From Gammaproteobacteria bacterium (GTDB taxonomy: Bacteria > Pseudomonadota > Gammaproteobacteria > Pseudomonadales > Azotimanducaceae), in assembly GCA_026707735.1 (NCBI GenBank), contig JAPOWH010000002.1, positions 62,001-126,000 on the forward strand: a DNA stretch of 64,000 bases, read 5' to 3'. This document shows, piece after piece, positions 28,391 through 36,226 of the stretch. Position 1 is the first letter of the stretch; each line of letters begins with the position of its first letter. The position numbers and the translations under genes were made by a program. The notes under the pieces were generated by a model. That model was not told where the DNA came from, ran no database searches, and saw nothing but the letters and a program-made list of their open reading frames with translations.

Positions 28391-29455
28391 CTATTCCCGC
28401 TGCGCATGCAGGGACTTGCCGACCTGGCGAGGGGCTCGAGACGCAAGGACCACGTGGCACCGCCTCAAGACGGGCTTCCAAACGGCCTGCGTCCAGTTCA
28501 AGTACCCCTGAAGGTGTCGAGTGGACACGCCTTTCGCCTGTCCATTGATGAAGGTCTTCAGGTCCTGGTGCAGAGCGTTGACGCGCCCGAGACTCAGCTT
28601 TCCTCCCTCGGAATCGAGCTGGGGAACCGGTCTGTCCTCGGAAGCCTCTTCTTGCTTGACGGGACTCCCGACCACGACGTGCGAGGCCTGTGACTCTCGA
28701 ACCACCCGACGGAAACCCAACCATCCGTCCGTGCACAGAATCGAGCCGTTTCCAATCCCTTCCAGCAGCGCATCGGCAACATCGTCGCGATAGCCGACCG
28801 CGCGCTCGAGCTTCCTTCCGCTGCGGTCGGTCGCTGCGGTCACGGGAACCTGCTGCCACGAAATGCCCCGCAGGGTCGCCTTCCCGCGACGTCGAGGCAG
28901 CCGCGGCGCCGGAGGGCTTCCTCGCTTCCATCCCCGACTGCCCTTGAAGCTCTCCCTGAAGTAGGTTTCATCGGCCTCGATCACGCCTTGCAGCGGCTTC
29001 GAGCTCGGATCGGAAAGCGCTTGCAGAATCACCGTGCGCCATCGAAACAGCGTCCCCTTGGACACGCCGACTCCTCCGAACCGGTGCAGCTTGTCGATCG
29101 AGCGATGCCCGGACGCGAGCGCTTTGATGAACGTGCCCCACAACTCGGGCTTGCGCATGCGGGCGAACGGCGTTTCCGTCAATCCATTGAACGTGCGGCC
29201 GCATCCGCCCTACTTCTCGACGCAGAGAAAGCGCTGCCCGCCGCGGGCGTCGACGCCGTGCCGGTGCGCTCCCGAAAACCCGCATCGAGGGCAGATCCGA
29301 TTGGCGTTCCGGTCCCTCGCATGGTTGGCGATGGCGGAAACGCCAGTCTGCGCATCGCGCTTGGCGCGAACATGCTCCTCGACATCCGCGAGCTGCTGGG
29401 GACTGAAGCTGTCCAGCAGACGGAGGACGCAGGCGTAGAGGTCGTTGTCGATCAT
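28391..29455 (-). pseudogene. IS1595-family transposase, copy B, with one in-frame amber stop
   Basis: A single frame of 355 codons interrupted only by a TAG at 29210-29212. Before it: helical N-terminus and first half of the zinc ribbon (CPRCGFSGAHRHGVDARG, then RFLC). After it: CGRTFNGLTETPFARMRKPE, the helix-turn-helix (GVSKGTLFRWRTVILQAL), the first catalytic aspartate (GVIEADETYFRESF), the second (ILCTDGWLGFRRV) and the C-terminal SLGRVNALHQDLKTFINGQA. Apart from the stop it looks complete. The stop falls between the two cysteine pairs of the zinc ribbon. No convincing terminal inverted repeats could be assigned, so element ends are unknown. The nearby GC content is higher than the surroundings. 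Confidence 0.8.
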
Positions 29456-29600
29456 GCGTCAGGCGACATGGGAGATTAACTGTATTATTGTACAGTTTGT
29501 GTCGCCCTTGTCAATCCCACTCTAAACTGGAATTGAGCCTTCTTTTAGCCGTCTAATATTTAGTCGTAATCTGCAAGTATATTTTTGAATCAGTTCTGTT

Positions 29601-29918
29601 CTATGCGTCGAAGTAAATGTAAACGATGCTGGAATCTTCATTTCCCCCACCCGTGTCTCCTTTGAGTCCCTGATTCAGGTACACACGCTCTGCTTTCCGA
29701 GCAAGATCAACCGATTCAAAGTCAAAAGACTCGTAGTCATCAGACTGTTCGTCCAATTCATGCTCTTCGAACAATCGCCGTTCGACATCGTTGGTAATAC
29801 CAACATAGAAGTCCGAGTATTCCAAGTCATTCCCCTCCTTATAGCAATCCAAAAAGCAATCTAAATGTTCAATGCCTTCAGCGAATACTCTTCGCGCTCT
29901 GTTTGTATCTGTGCTCAT
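29601..29918 (-). CDS. GIY-YIG-like small protein
   Basis: A 105-residue protein. The core FYVGITNDVERRLFEEH resembles the second half of a GIY-YIG nuclease signature, with the arginine of the alpha-1 helix. SVDLARKAERVYLNQGLKG carries the later glutamate, and GDTGGGNEDSSIVYIYF gives the closing strand. The pattern matches a family of compact stand-alone GIY-YIG-like proteins. The first GIY strand is not clearly visible, so activity is uncertain. The ATG at 29918 fits. It is AT-rich and adjacent to an IS copy. Confidence 0.55.
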   Translation of the reverse strand: MSTDTNRARRVFAEGIEHLDCFLDCYKEGNDLEYSDFYVGITNDVERRLFEEHELDEQSDDYESFDFESVDLARKAERVYLNQGLKGDTGGGNEDSSIVYIYFDA

Positions 29919-30167
29919 AGGTTGAACTGTCCTGATTCATTGATGAAACAAAGTGAATAGCCTGCATTGGTACTCTGTGAAGATTTGGCCAACGTATACG
30001 ACATTGTAATGACCATACACGGATCAAGAGCTATCATTGGCCCGAGACTAACCGCCCACACTAGGGTTTGTTGTTTCGCTATTCGACAAATCCTTTTTGG
30101 TCTCTGAATGATGATGAGGCTGGCTGGATTTGACAGAGATGAAGACTTGCCTATTGGACATATATTT

Positions 30168-30401
30168 GGTAATTACTGCTCTAATCAAACAAGTTGTTTG
30201 AATAGGATAAAAGTTTCGTGCGCAACACAGGTGGATGGGGTCGAGCAAGCAACAGTTCCCCTTGGACCACGCCAAAAAGACAAGAATCTGCCTATGTCAA
30301 TGCCTAATTGTGACCGCTTGTCAACATCAAGACAGAAATAGCCAACCAATCCCGCTCAATCCGAAAGGTAGTATACCCGTTTATTTAAAGCAGAAATTCC
30401 C
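30168..30401 (+). mobile_element. MITE-like element, copy 2
   Basis: A 234-base element aligning end to end with the reverse complement of 21397-21628. Its ends are GGTAATTACTGCTC and AAAGCAGAAATTCCC, imperfect inverted repeats that differ by a few substitutions from copy 1. The shared interior includes GTGCGCAACACAG, GGTCGAGCAAGCAACAGT and AAGAATCTGCCT. It has no coding capacity. Immediately after its right end begins the truncated methyltransferase fragment, so the element, or a deletion starting at it, appears to have cut that gene. Confidence 0.75.
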
Positions 30402-30428
30402 TAGAATTTGTACTGTTCGCGCACATTG

Positions 30429-30587
30429 AATTCGGAGATTGAGGAACTGCACAAAACATGGACGCCAAAGAGTGGACATAGCCATTACGCGTGGACTGAT
30501 TCAAGCTGGGCACAAAGATGTTTGGTGCGTCAGAAAGAAGTTGCAGCACGCATGTCTACGCTAGTCCTGTGGCCAAATGGGGCTTGA
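30429..30587 (+). pseudogene. C-terminal fragment of a second methyltransferase
   Basis: The 52 codons read NSEIEELHKTWTPKSGHSHY and then AWTDSSWAQRCLVRQKEV before a TGA. They align with the last part of the intact methyltransferase at 23.2-24.0 kb (FEIEELHELGAPPDGKSQYV, then WADANWAQSWPTEEVW). Everything upstream, including the SAM-binding motif, is replaced by the MITE-like element ending at 30401. This is the remnant of a paralogue. Confidence 0.7.
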
Positions 30588-30594
30588 GGACAAC

Positions 30595-32991
30595 CTAAAG
30601 ACGCGCGGTACCTGTAATTCCTTTGCGCTCCAATTCGCAATACTTGGCTTGGGAAATGCCAAGTTCTTGGTGCAGCACTTCGAACGAATCCTGGCCGAAG
30701 CACGGCGAGTGCCGAATCTCGCCTTTGCCTACCGTTTTGTAGACCCAAGGATTCGTGGGCATGAAGTGAGTGCCCGATTCGGGATGGGTTACGGGCATCA
30801 GGAAATTTCGGTGAGCGAATTGAGCGCTGGGATTTCTATAGACATCCAGGAACTCCGGAACTTTGCAGGTCGTTGCTCCAACCTTGTGCAGCGAGGAGAC
30901 GGCATCCATTGTTCGCGTCTCCGACGACCAATTCTTGATCGATTCGTCCAGTTCAGACTCATGTAGCTTCCGGGACGACGCAGTCGAGAATCGTTCATCA
31001 TTGATTTCGATTTCCTCTGCAAATCGAGAAAACACAGCATCGTCGTCAATGGCTATGACTATCCATTGATCGTCCGCTGTAGGGTAGATGCCGTGTGGAG
31101 CAATGCGAGGATGCTTGTTGCCGGATGGTCGACGAATGTTTCCGTTGCCGCTGTACTCCAGAATTGCGTCGCCCATCTGCACTGCCACTGACTCGATCAT
31201 CGACAGGTCGATCCGTTGTCCCTCGCCGGTTCTCTCTCGGTGGTGAAGAGCCGCCAAGATAGCCCCCGCAAAGTAGTACCCTGAGATTGGATCCGGAATG
31301 AGCCCGCCAGTGTTTTGGGCTTCGTCACCCTCGTAACCGTGAATGGAAGCAAGTCCCGCCATCGGCTCGGTCGTTGCGCCGTTAGCAGGGTATTCGGCCA
31401 ATGGACCAGTGCGACCATACCCTGAAAGCGAAGCGAAAATGATGTCCGCTCGCTTCTCGCGCAAAGTCTCCAAGGTCACACCCCACTTCGTCATGACATG
31501 GGGGCTGAAGTTGTCCGCCAGAATGTCGAATTTTGGAATGAGTCTCCAAAAGATGTCCATGCCTTCCGGTTGCGCGACATCCAGCGTTATTGCACGCTTG
31601 TTCAGATTGACCGTGTTGTACATTCCATTGGTGTTGAGTCGATCCTGGGGGATGTCAGGATCTCGAACGCCAGGTGGCACCGGTGCCCCAGCTCCTCTCC
31701 AGACGTCGGGTCGCTTGCGCGACTCCACTTGAACTACGTCTGCTCCCAGCAGGGAAAGCAGTTGTGTGCCAAAGGTGCCGGACCATGCGCCCGTGAAGCA
31801 AAGTACGCGGATGCCTTGAAGTGGCAAGGAATTCACGCCTGAGGTTTGTCTGACCTTTGTCTCTTTCTTTGGTAGAGCTAGTTCTTCGACTGGGTGTTCC
31901 CCAATCCTAGGGGCATCGCAAGTCTTGGTCCATGGAGTAGCTGAAAGCTGGGCGAATGGACCGGGTGCGGTTAGCTTCTTGCCGTTCACACTGCTATCAA
32001 CGAGAAAGCCTCTAGCGTCCAAGTGGTCGTTCTCGGCTAGTTCCTTTGAGTTCTGAACAACACCGGAAATGCATCGGACTTTTGCCAATCCGTGGAACAC
32101 CTCCCACTTGTCTCGCGTTGCCATAGTTTCCTCAAGTCCATCGCGAACCGGTCTCGTATCCTTCTGGTGACGGCCGAAGGTGGAAATGAAGTCGGGGTTC
32201 TCAGCTATGGCGGGGAGTCCAAGGAAATGGAATGCGTTTGTCCATTGAGCCCAGTCCCCATAGCCGAAGTTGATGTGTCCATTCTTGGCTCGCCACAAAG
32301 GTCCGGAACGATCTCTCGCTCTCGGTCCATTAGGCCCCCGTGTCATTCGGTTGTTGCCGCCTATGAACAGTCCCACTTCTGCCCATGGAGCACAGGTGTT
32401 TGCCATGGCTTCGTCCTCGCTGACGTCGACAAGCTCTCCCTGACCAGTTCGCAGACTGCGAAACAGAGCAGCTGAAGCACCAACAAATCCAGCAATCCCA
32501 GAAATGTAGCCACTTTGGTTGTGGGGCAATTGCAGGGGTTCATGGTCGATGCACTGATTGATGGCGCACCACCCTGACTTTGCACAAGCTGTGAGATTGT
32601 TGCCAGGCAAATGTGCAATGGGCCCATCGATTCCGTGAGGCGTAATTGAAAGATGAATGGAGCTTGAAGGTAGAAACTCGATCTCGTCTGGGAGATCGAT
32701 GCAAGAGGTAACCACTACATCTGAAGACTCAATTAATTCTCGAAGGTCACCGTCGTCTGCACGAACAGAACGCTTGTTTGAATTTACGTATGCATACAGG
32801 AGAGAGTTCTCTACACCTGGCTCATCTTTGAGGAATGGTGGTTCATGGCGCAATGGATGGCCTCGCTCGTCTTCTACGAGAATTACATCCGCTCCAAAAT
32901 TCCCAAAGAGACGGGCTGCCCACGCACCGGAAAGGCGATCCGAAAGATCTAATACGCGAATGTTCTCAAATGCCTTTGCCATGTCCTGCAT
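30595..32991 (-). CDS. Tandem-domain class III CoA transferase (CaiB/BaiF family)
   Basis: A 798-residue protein made of two CaiB/BaiF (formyl-CoA transferase-like) units. The first (1-370) begins IRVLDLSDRLSGAWAARLFG; the second (385-798) begins IRVLCFTGAWSGTFGTQLLS and has ILADNFSPHVMTKWGV and IIFASLSGYGRTGPL. Normal members are about 400 residues and act as interlocked dimers; a fused pair is known in the family. The catalytic aspartate, in the pattern D-x-x-SG, is present in the second half (IPDPISGYYFAG), but the matching place in the first half reads SGYISG, without aspartate. So one half probably serves structure. Reaction: CoA transfer between carboxylates; the substrate is unknown, though formyl-CoA or succinyl-CoA chemistry with the lyase is possible. 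Confidence 0.85.
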   Translation of the reverse strand: MQDMAKAFENIRVLDLSDRLSGAWAARLFGNFGADVILVEDERGHPLRHEPPFLKDEPGVENSLLYAYVNSNKRSVRADDGDLRELIESSDVVVTSCIDLPDEIEFLPSSSIHLSITPHGIDGPIAHLPGNNLTACAKSGWCAINQCIDHEPLQLPHNQSGYISGIAGFVGASAALFRSLRTGQGELVDVSEDEAMANTCAPWAEVGLFIGGNNRMTRGPNGPRARDRSGPLWRAKNGHINFGYGDWAQWTNAFHFLGLPAIAENPDFISTFGRHQKDTRPVRDGLEETMATRDKWEVFHGLAKVRCISGVVQNSKELAENDHLDARGFLVDSSVNGKKLTAPGPFAQLSATPWTKTCDAPRIGEHPVEELALPKKETKVRQTSGVNSLPLQGIRVLCFTGAWSGTFGTQLLSLLGADVVQVESRKRPDVWRGAGAPVPPGVRDPDIPQDRLNTNGMYNTVNLNKRAITLDVAQPEGMDIFWRLIPKFDILADNFSPHVMTKWGVTLETLREKRADIIFASLSGYGRTGPLAEYPANGATTEPMAGLASIHGYEGDEAQNTGGLIPDPISGYYFAGAILAALHHRERTGEGQRIDLSMIESVAVQMGDAILEYSGNGNIRRPSGNKHPRIAPHGIYPTADDQWIVIAIDDDAVFSRFAEEIEINDERFSTASSRKLHESELDESIKNWSSETRTMDAVSSLHKVGATTCKVPEFLDVYRNPSAQFAHRNFLMPVTHPESGTHFMPTNPWVYKTVGKGEIRHSPCFGQDSFEVLHQELGISQAKYCELERKGITGTARL

Positions 32992-33264
32992 GTCCTAAAG
33001 AAATCGAGCAAGAGTGAAGTGAAGATCGATGGGTTCGACTTATCGACGCCAAGAAGTGGGAGATTCTAGGTCATTGAGGACTGCTTCCAGCCTTGGATCC
33101 GAGATTTCACATGATCTGAGCATTTCGTCGAGTTCGGGCAGGCTTGGAATTGAGATTCAGGGCTCTACCTTAGGTCCACTAGGGATTAACAGCATTGCCA
33201 AATTGAATTCAAACCATTGTGAGCACAATGCAGTGAGTGATTCTGCTCTTGGCCAAATGACAAG

Positions 33265-33287
33265 AAGTAGCTACAATGTAGCTACTT
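33265..33287 (+). promoter_or_regulatory. Operator of the dinJ-yafQ-like operon
   Basis: AAGTAGCTACA and TGTAGCTACTT form a perfect 11-base inverted repeat around one central A, 15 bases before the antitoxin start. RelB/DinJ antitoxins are ribbon-helix-helix repressors that bind such palindromes, so this is the likely autoregulatory site. Confidence 0.75.
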
Positions 33288-33302
33288 TCCAAAGTACTTT
33301 CC

Positions 33303-33563
33303 ATGATGAGACAAGACTCAGTTGTACGAGCACGGATCGACAGTGAAATTAAAGAGCAGGCCACCGTAGCACTTAAAGCTATGGGTTTGTCACTGTCCGA
33401 CGCAGTACGTCATTTGTTAATCCGCGTAGCGGAGGAAAAGCAACTGCCGTTCAATGTCCAAGTACCCAACCCTACGACCATTGCAGCTATGAAGGAACTA
33501 GACGAAGGAGGTGGTCAACGATTTGCCAATGCGAAAGAACTATTTCGAGATTTAGAAATTTGA
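33303..33563 (+). CDS. dinJ: RelB/DinJ-family antitoxin
   Basis: An 86-residue antitoxin. The N-terminal ribbon-helix-helix (VVRARIDSEIKEQATVALKA and LGLSLSDA-like MGLSLSDAVRHLLIRVAEE) is the RelB/DinJ DNA-binding domain. The C-terminal tail (LPFNVQVPNPTTIAAMKELD) wraps the toxin. It starts with tandem ATGs at 33303 and 33306, and the toxin begins one base after its stop. It represses its own promoter through the palindrome upstream and neutralises the YafQ-type RNase. Confidence 0.85.
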   Translation: MMRQDSVVRARIDSEIKEQATVALKAMGLSLSDAVRHLLIRVAEEKQLPFNVQVPNPTTIAAMKELDEGGGQRFANAKELFRDLEI

Positions 33564-33564
33564 T

Positions 33565-33837
33565 GTGTTAACACTAGTTCGTTCGTCGCAGTTCAAACGC
33601 GACGTTAAACGGGCGAAGTCGCGAGGAAAGGATCTAGCCAAGCTTCGGATGCTTTTGAATACGTTAATTGATGAGAAGCCATTGCCTTCGCACTTTCGGG
33701 ACCACCAGCTTCGTGGGATCTGGAGCGGTTACAGGGAGGCACACATCGAACCTGACTGGTTACTGATCTACCAGATTCACGCCGGTGAGTTGTATCTAGT
33801 TCGTACTGGCACGCACTCCGACCTCTTCTCGAGTTAG
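33565..33837 (+). CDS. yafQ: YafQ-family mRNA interferase toxin
   Basis: A 90-residue RelE-fold toxin. The YafQ catalytic set is complete: H47 (DHQL), H60 (REAHIEPD), D64 and H84 (TGTHSDLF), matching E. coli YafQ H50, H63, D67 and H87 with constant spacing. It should cut mRNA on the ribosome. It starts with GTG at 33565, one base after the antitoxin stop, so the two are co-translated. All residues needed for activity appear present, so the module is likely live. Confidence 0.88.
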   Translation: MLTLVRSSQFKRDVKRAKSRGKDLAKLRMLLNTLIDEKPLPSHFRDHQLRGIWSGYREAHIEPDWLLIYQIHAGELYLVRTGTHSDLFSS

Positions 33838-34046
33838 CTAGTCAGCGCCACGCTCTATGTTTGCTATCGCCAAAAGAGGTGGTTGATCCCTCGAACGTAG
33901 ACTAATCCAACGAGATAGAAGCTGCTTCAAAGCATGAATTTTTGCGTGCTGCACTCCACTCTCAAAGAGCGGCTTACATGTCGAATTGTCCTGCCGTATA
34001 CTCAAGATTGATTCTTCGGTAATGAGAGTTCAATCGGGTATTTGTT

Positions 34047-35972
34047 GTGAAATCCACCGCTAGCAATCGGTCTGGCCTCCTAGGCTACTGTGTTGCCTTC
34101 GCAATGGGGCTGTGCACGTTGGGCGTTGTGTGGTTTGCGTGGTCTCTCTGGAATCCTGAAAGCAGAGACCTAAGTGAGGTTCCTCGCGAATTAGCAGATG
34201 AATCCGATCGGACCGAATCACAGCAGTTAGCCGAGCCCAAGACTGACTCAGCTTCGTCAGCTCTTGCTGGAACTCCGGCAGCCACACTCGAAGAATTAAC
34301 GCTCATCGACGGCGAGTTTTCGAGAGGTTTGGCTCTCTACAACTTTGCTCTGAATGTGGACGAGACCGATATTCTTGATCTGATTGCCCAGACCGAGAAT
34401 CTTCCATCCCGTTTTCAATTTGGATTTCAGAAAGCACTTGTACATCGGTTATATGAGATCAACCCAGAGTTGGCGTTGTCTCACGTCGAAAACTCTCATG
34501 ATGGTTTAGTTCAACTCCTGTACAGGGATTTGGCACGAAAAGACTTAACCGGTGCAATTGCACGTGCCAAGTCACTGGAAGGTGAGACACTTACTCAGGC
34601 TACATTGGGAATTTTGTCACCCCATTCTGAGTTCTCCGCAGAGCAAAGAGCAGAAATCGCTCGTGAACTTGGTCGCGAAGATTTGTCGACCAGCATGGCG
34701 CGGGGAGAGCAAGTCTCAGTAATCCGGCAAGACCCTGAGAAGGCGTGGAACGACGCATTGCGCGAAAGTACATTTGACAGCAACCACATAAGAACTCTTG
34801 TGATATCAGCCGTAACCTGGTTAAGCCAGAGCGGGTCCGAAGCATTCGACGAAATCAGTGCAAGTCTGGAGAACGTTCCAGTTCGCGAGCAGGTTTTGGC
34901 ATCTGTGTTTGCTTCGGCGACTGAGTTCATGGATTTTGAGGTCGTTTTTCAGAAAGCGCTGGAAGTAGCTACAAATCAAGACCTAACCTTACTATCCTCA
35001 GTGATTGGCAGTTGGACACAATCCGATCCGGTCTCTGCCCTTGGTTCCGTGAATGACGTCGAATCGTACTCACTACGCAACCAGCTGCAGCGGATGGTGG
35101 TTCACACGTGGGCATACAACGACCCTCGATCCATGCTTGATGAACTTGACCGTATTCCCATGGATCTTCAAGCAACCGCTCGTGAAGATGCCCTAACGGC
35201 AATCGCACAAAGGGACCCCAGAGAGGCAATTACGTTGGCGCAAAATCTTGAACCTGGAGTTAGCACAACGGCGTTGGTGTCGAAAATTGCTTCCCTATGG
35301 GCGGAGCAAGACCCTCAGGCAGCGCTTGCTTGGGCTTTGAATGTCCAGGAATTTTCAAGTAGTCGATCGCAATTGATCTCTAGTGTTGTGCGGGGCTGGT
35401 CAAATCGCGAACCGAATGCGGCTCTCAACTGGATCTTGGAGAACAGGGAATATGCGGAAGTTCGCGATAGCACAATCGCGAGTGTTTTGAGAAATCTAGC
35501 CGATGAGAATCCAGACCTCGCTCTGCAGCGTGCGCTCGAACAGCCAATTGACAAGGATCGAGCTGGTCTGGTGCACGCGGTCATCAGCTACGTTGCGCAC
35601 GAAGACTTGCAGCTGGCAAGAGAAATGCTGCGACATGTGCGAGAGGGAGATACTAGGCGCAACGCCTACGCTGCAGTGGGCTTGGCGATGGTCCACGCGT
35701 CACGTGGGAACGAAGCTCTTGATCTCGCGAGTAACCTGCCGGACTCTGAGCGCGCCAGTTATGTCCGACAAATACTTAGGCGTTGGGTGTCTACTGACGC
35801 GCTTGGATTGTTCGACGCATTGAGCAATATCTCGGACTCTGAGATTCAGTCGTCAGCAGCTGACGCTCTCATTAGGCAAGACCGAACCAATGACATCCTC
35901 ACGGACGAGCAGGTTGAATACGTGAGGCAATACAAGAGCGAGAGCGACGAAGAAATAATCACAATCCGTTAA
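34047..35972 (+). CDS. Membrane-anchored helical-repeat protein (paralogue A1)
   Basis: A 641-residue protein. Residues 10-35 (GYCVAFAMGLCTLGVVWFAW) form an N-terminal signal anchor. A low-complexity linker follows (ESQQLAEPKTDSASSA), then about 550 residues of helical hairpins of 30-35 residues with the recurring core W-x-x-x-DP-x-A-A-L-x-W, for example LWAEQDPQAALAWALN and GWSNREPNAALNWILE. This looks like a TPR/HEAT-type solenoid, probably outside the inner membrane. It is closely related to the next gene and to the one at 62.7 kb. The start is a GTG at 34047, supported by the same context in the paralogue. Function unknown; scaffolding or envelope-protein binding is an inference. Confidence 0.7.
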   Translation: MKSTASNRSGLLGYCVAFAMGLCTLGVVWFAWSLWNPESRDLSEVPRELADESDRTESQQLAEPKTDSASSALAGTPAATLEELTLIDGEFSRGLALYNFALNVDETDILDLIAQTENLPSRFQFGFQKALVHRLYEINPELALSHVENSHDGLVQLLYRDLARKDLTGAIARAKSLEGETLTQATLGILSPHSEFSAEQRAEIARELGREDLSTSMARGEQVSVIRQDPEKAWNDALRESTFDSNHIRTLVISAVTWLSQSGSEAFDEISASLENVPVREQVLASVFASATEFMDFEVVFQKALEVATNQDLTLLSSVIGSWTQSDPVSALGSVNDVESYSLRNQLQRMVVHTWAYNDPRSMLDELDRIPMDLQATAREDALTAIAQRDPREAITLAQNLEPGVSTTALVSKIASLWAEQDPQAALAWALNVQEFSSSRSQLISSVVRGWSNREPNAALNWILENREYAEVRDSTIASVLRNLADENPDLALQRALEQPIDKDRAGLVHAVISYVAHEDLQLAREMLRHVREGDTRRNAYAAVGLAMVHASRGNEALDLASNLPDSERASYVRQILRRWVSTDALGLFDALSNISDSEIQSSAADALIRQDRTNDILTDEQVEYVRQYKSESDEEIITIR

Positions 35973-36060
35973 GAGTGCTAGTTCATTCAAGGAAAAGTGC
36001 GTAGCCGCAAAGAGTTGACGATTAGGTTCGCTTACGCCAGTTCCTGATTTTGCTTAGTCA

Positions 36061-36085
36061 GTCCCTCGCCGACACGGCGAGGGAC
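36061..36085 (+). terminator. Perfect hairpin between the two helical-repeat genes
   Basis: GTCCCTCGCCG and CGGCGAGGGAC form an 11-base GC-rich stem with a three-base loop, 88 bases after the A1 stop. No T-run follows, so it may be a weak or factor-assisted terminator or an mRNA-stabilising hairpin. Confidence 0.5.
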
Positions 36086-36226
36086 CACCTTAGGCTTAGG
36101 TATCCCACACTAGAGAGAAGCAATCCAATCTAGCGAAGCTCGTCGGCTGTAGCTCATAGTGAGACCTAGCCTGCCATATACTGGAAGTGGCAATCCCGCA
36201 ATTGGACATTCAAGCAGGTGTTTGTT

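Noticed and set aside
28356-28947. Long alternative frames inside the IS1595 copy B
   Set aside because: High-GC shadow frames of the transposase; their Arg/Ser/Pro-rich content is typical of translation in the wrong phase.
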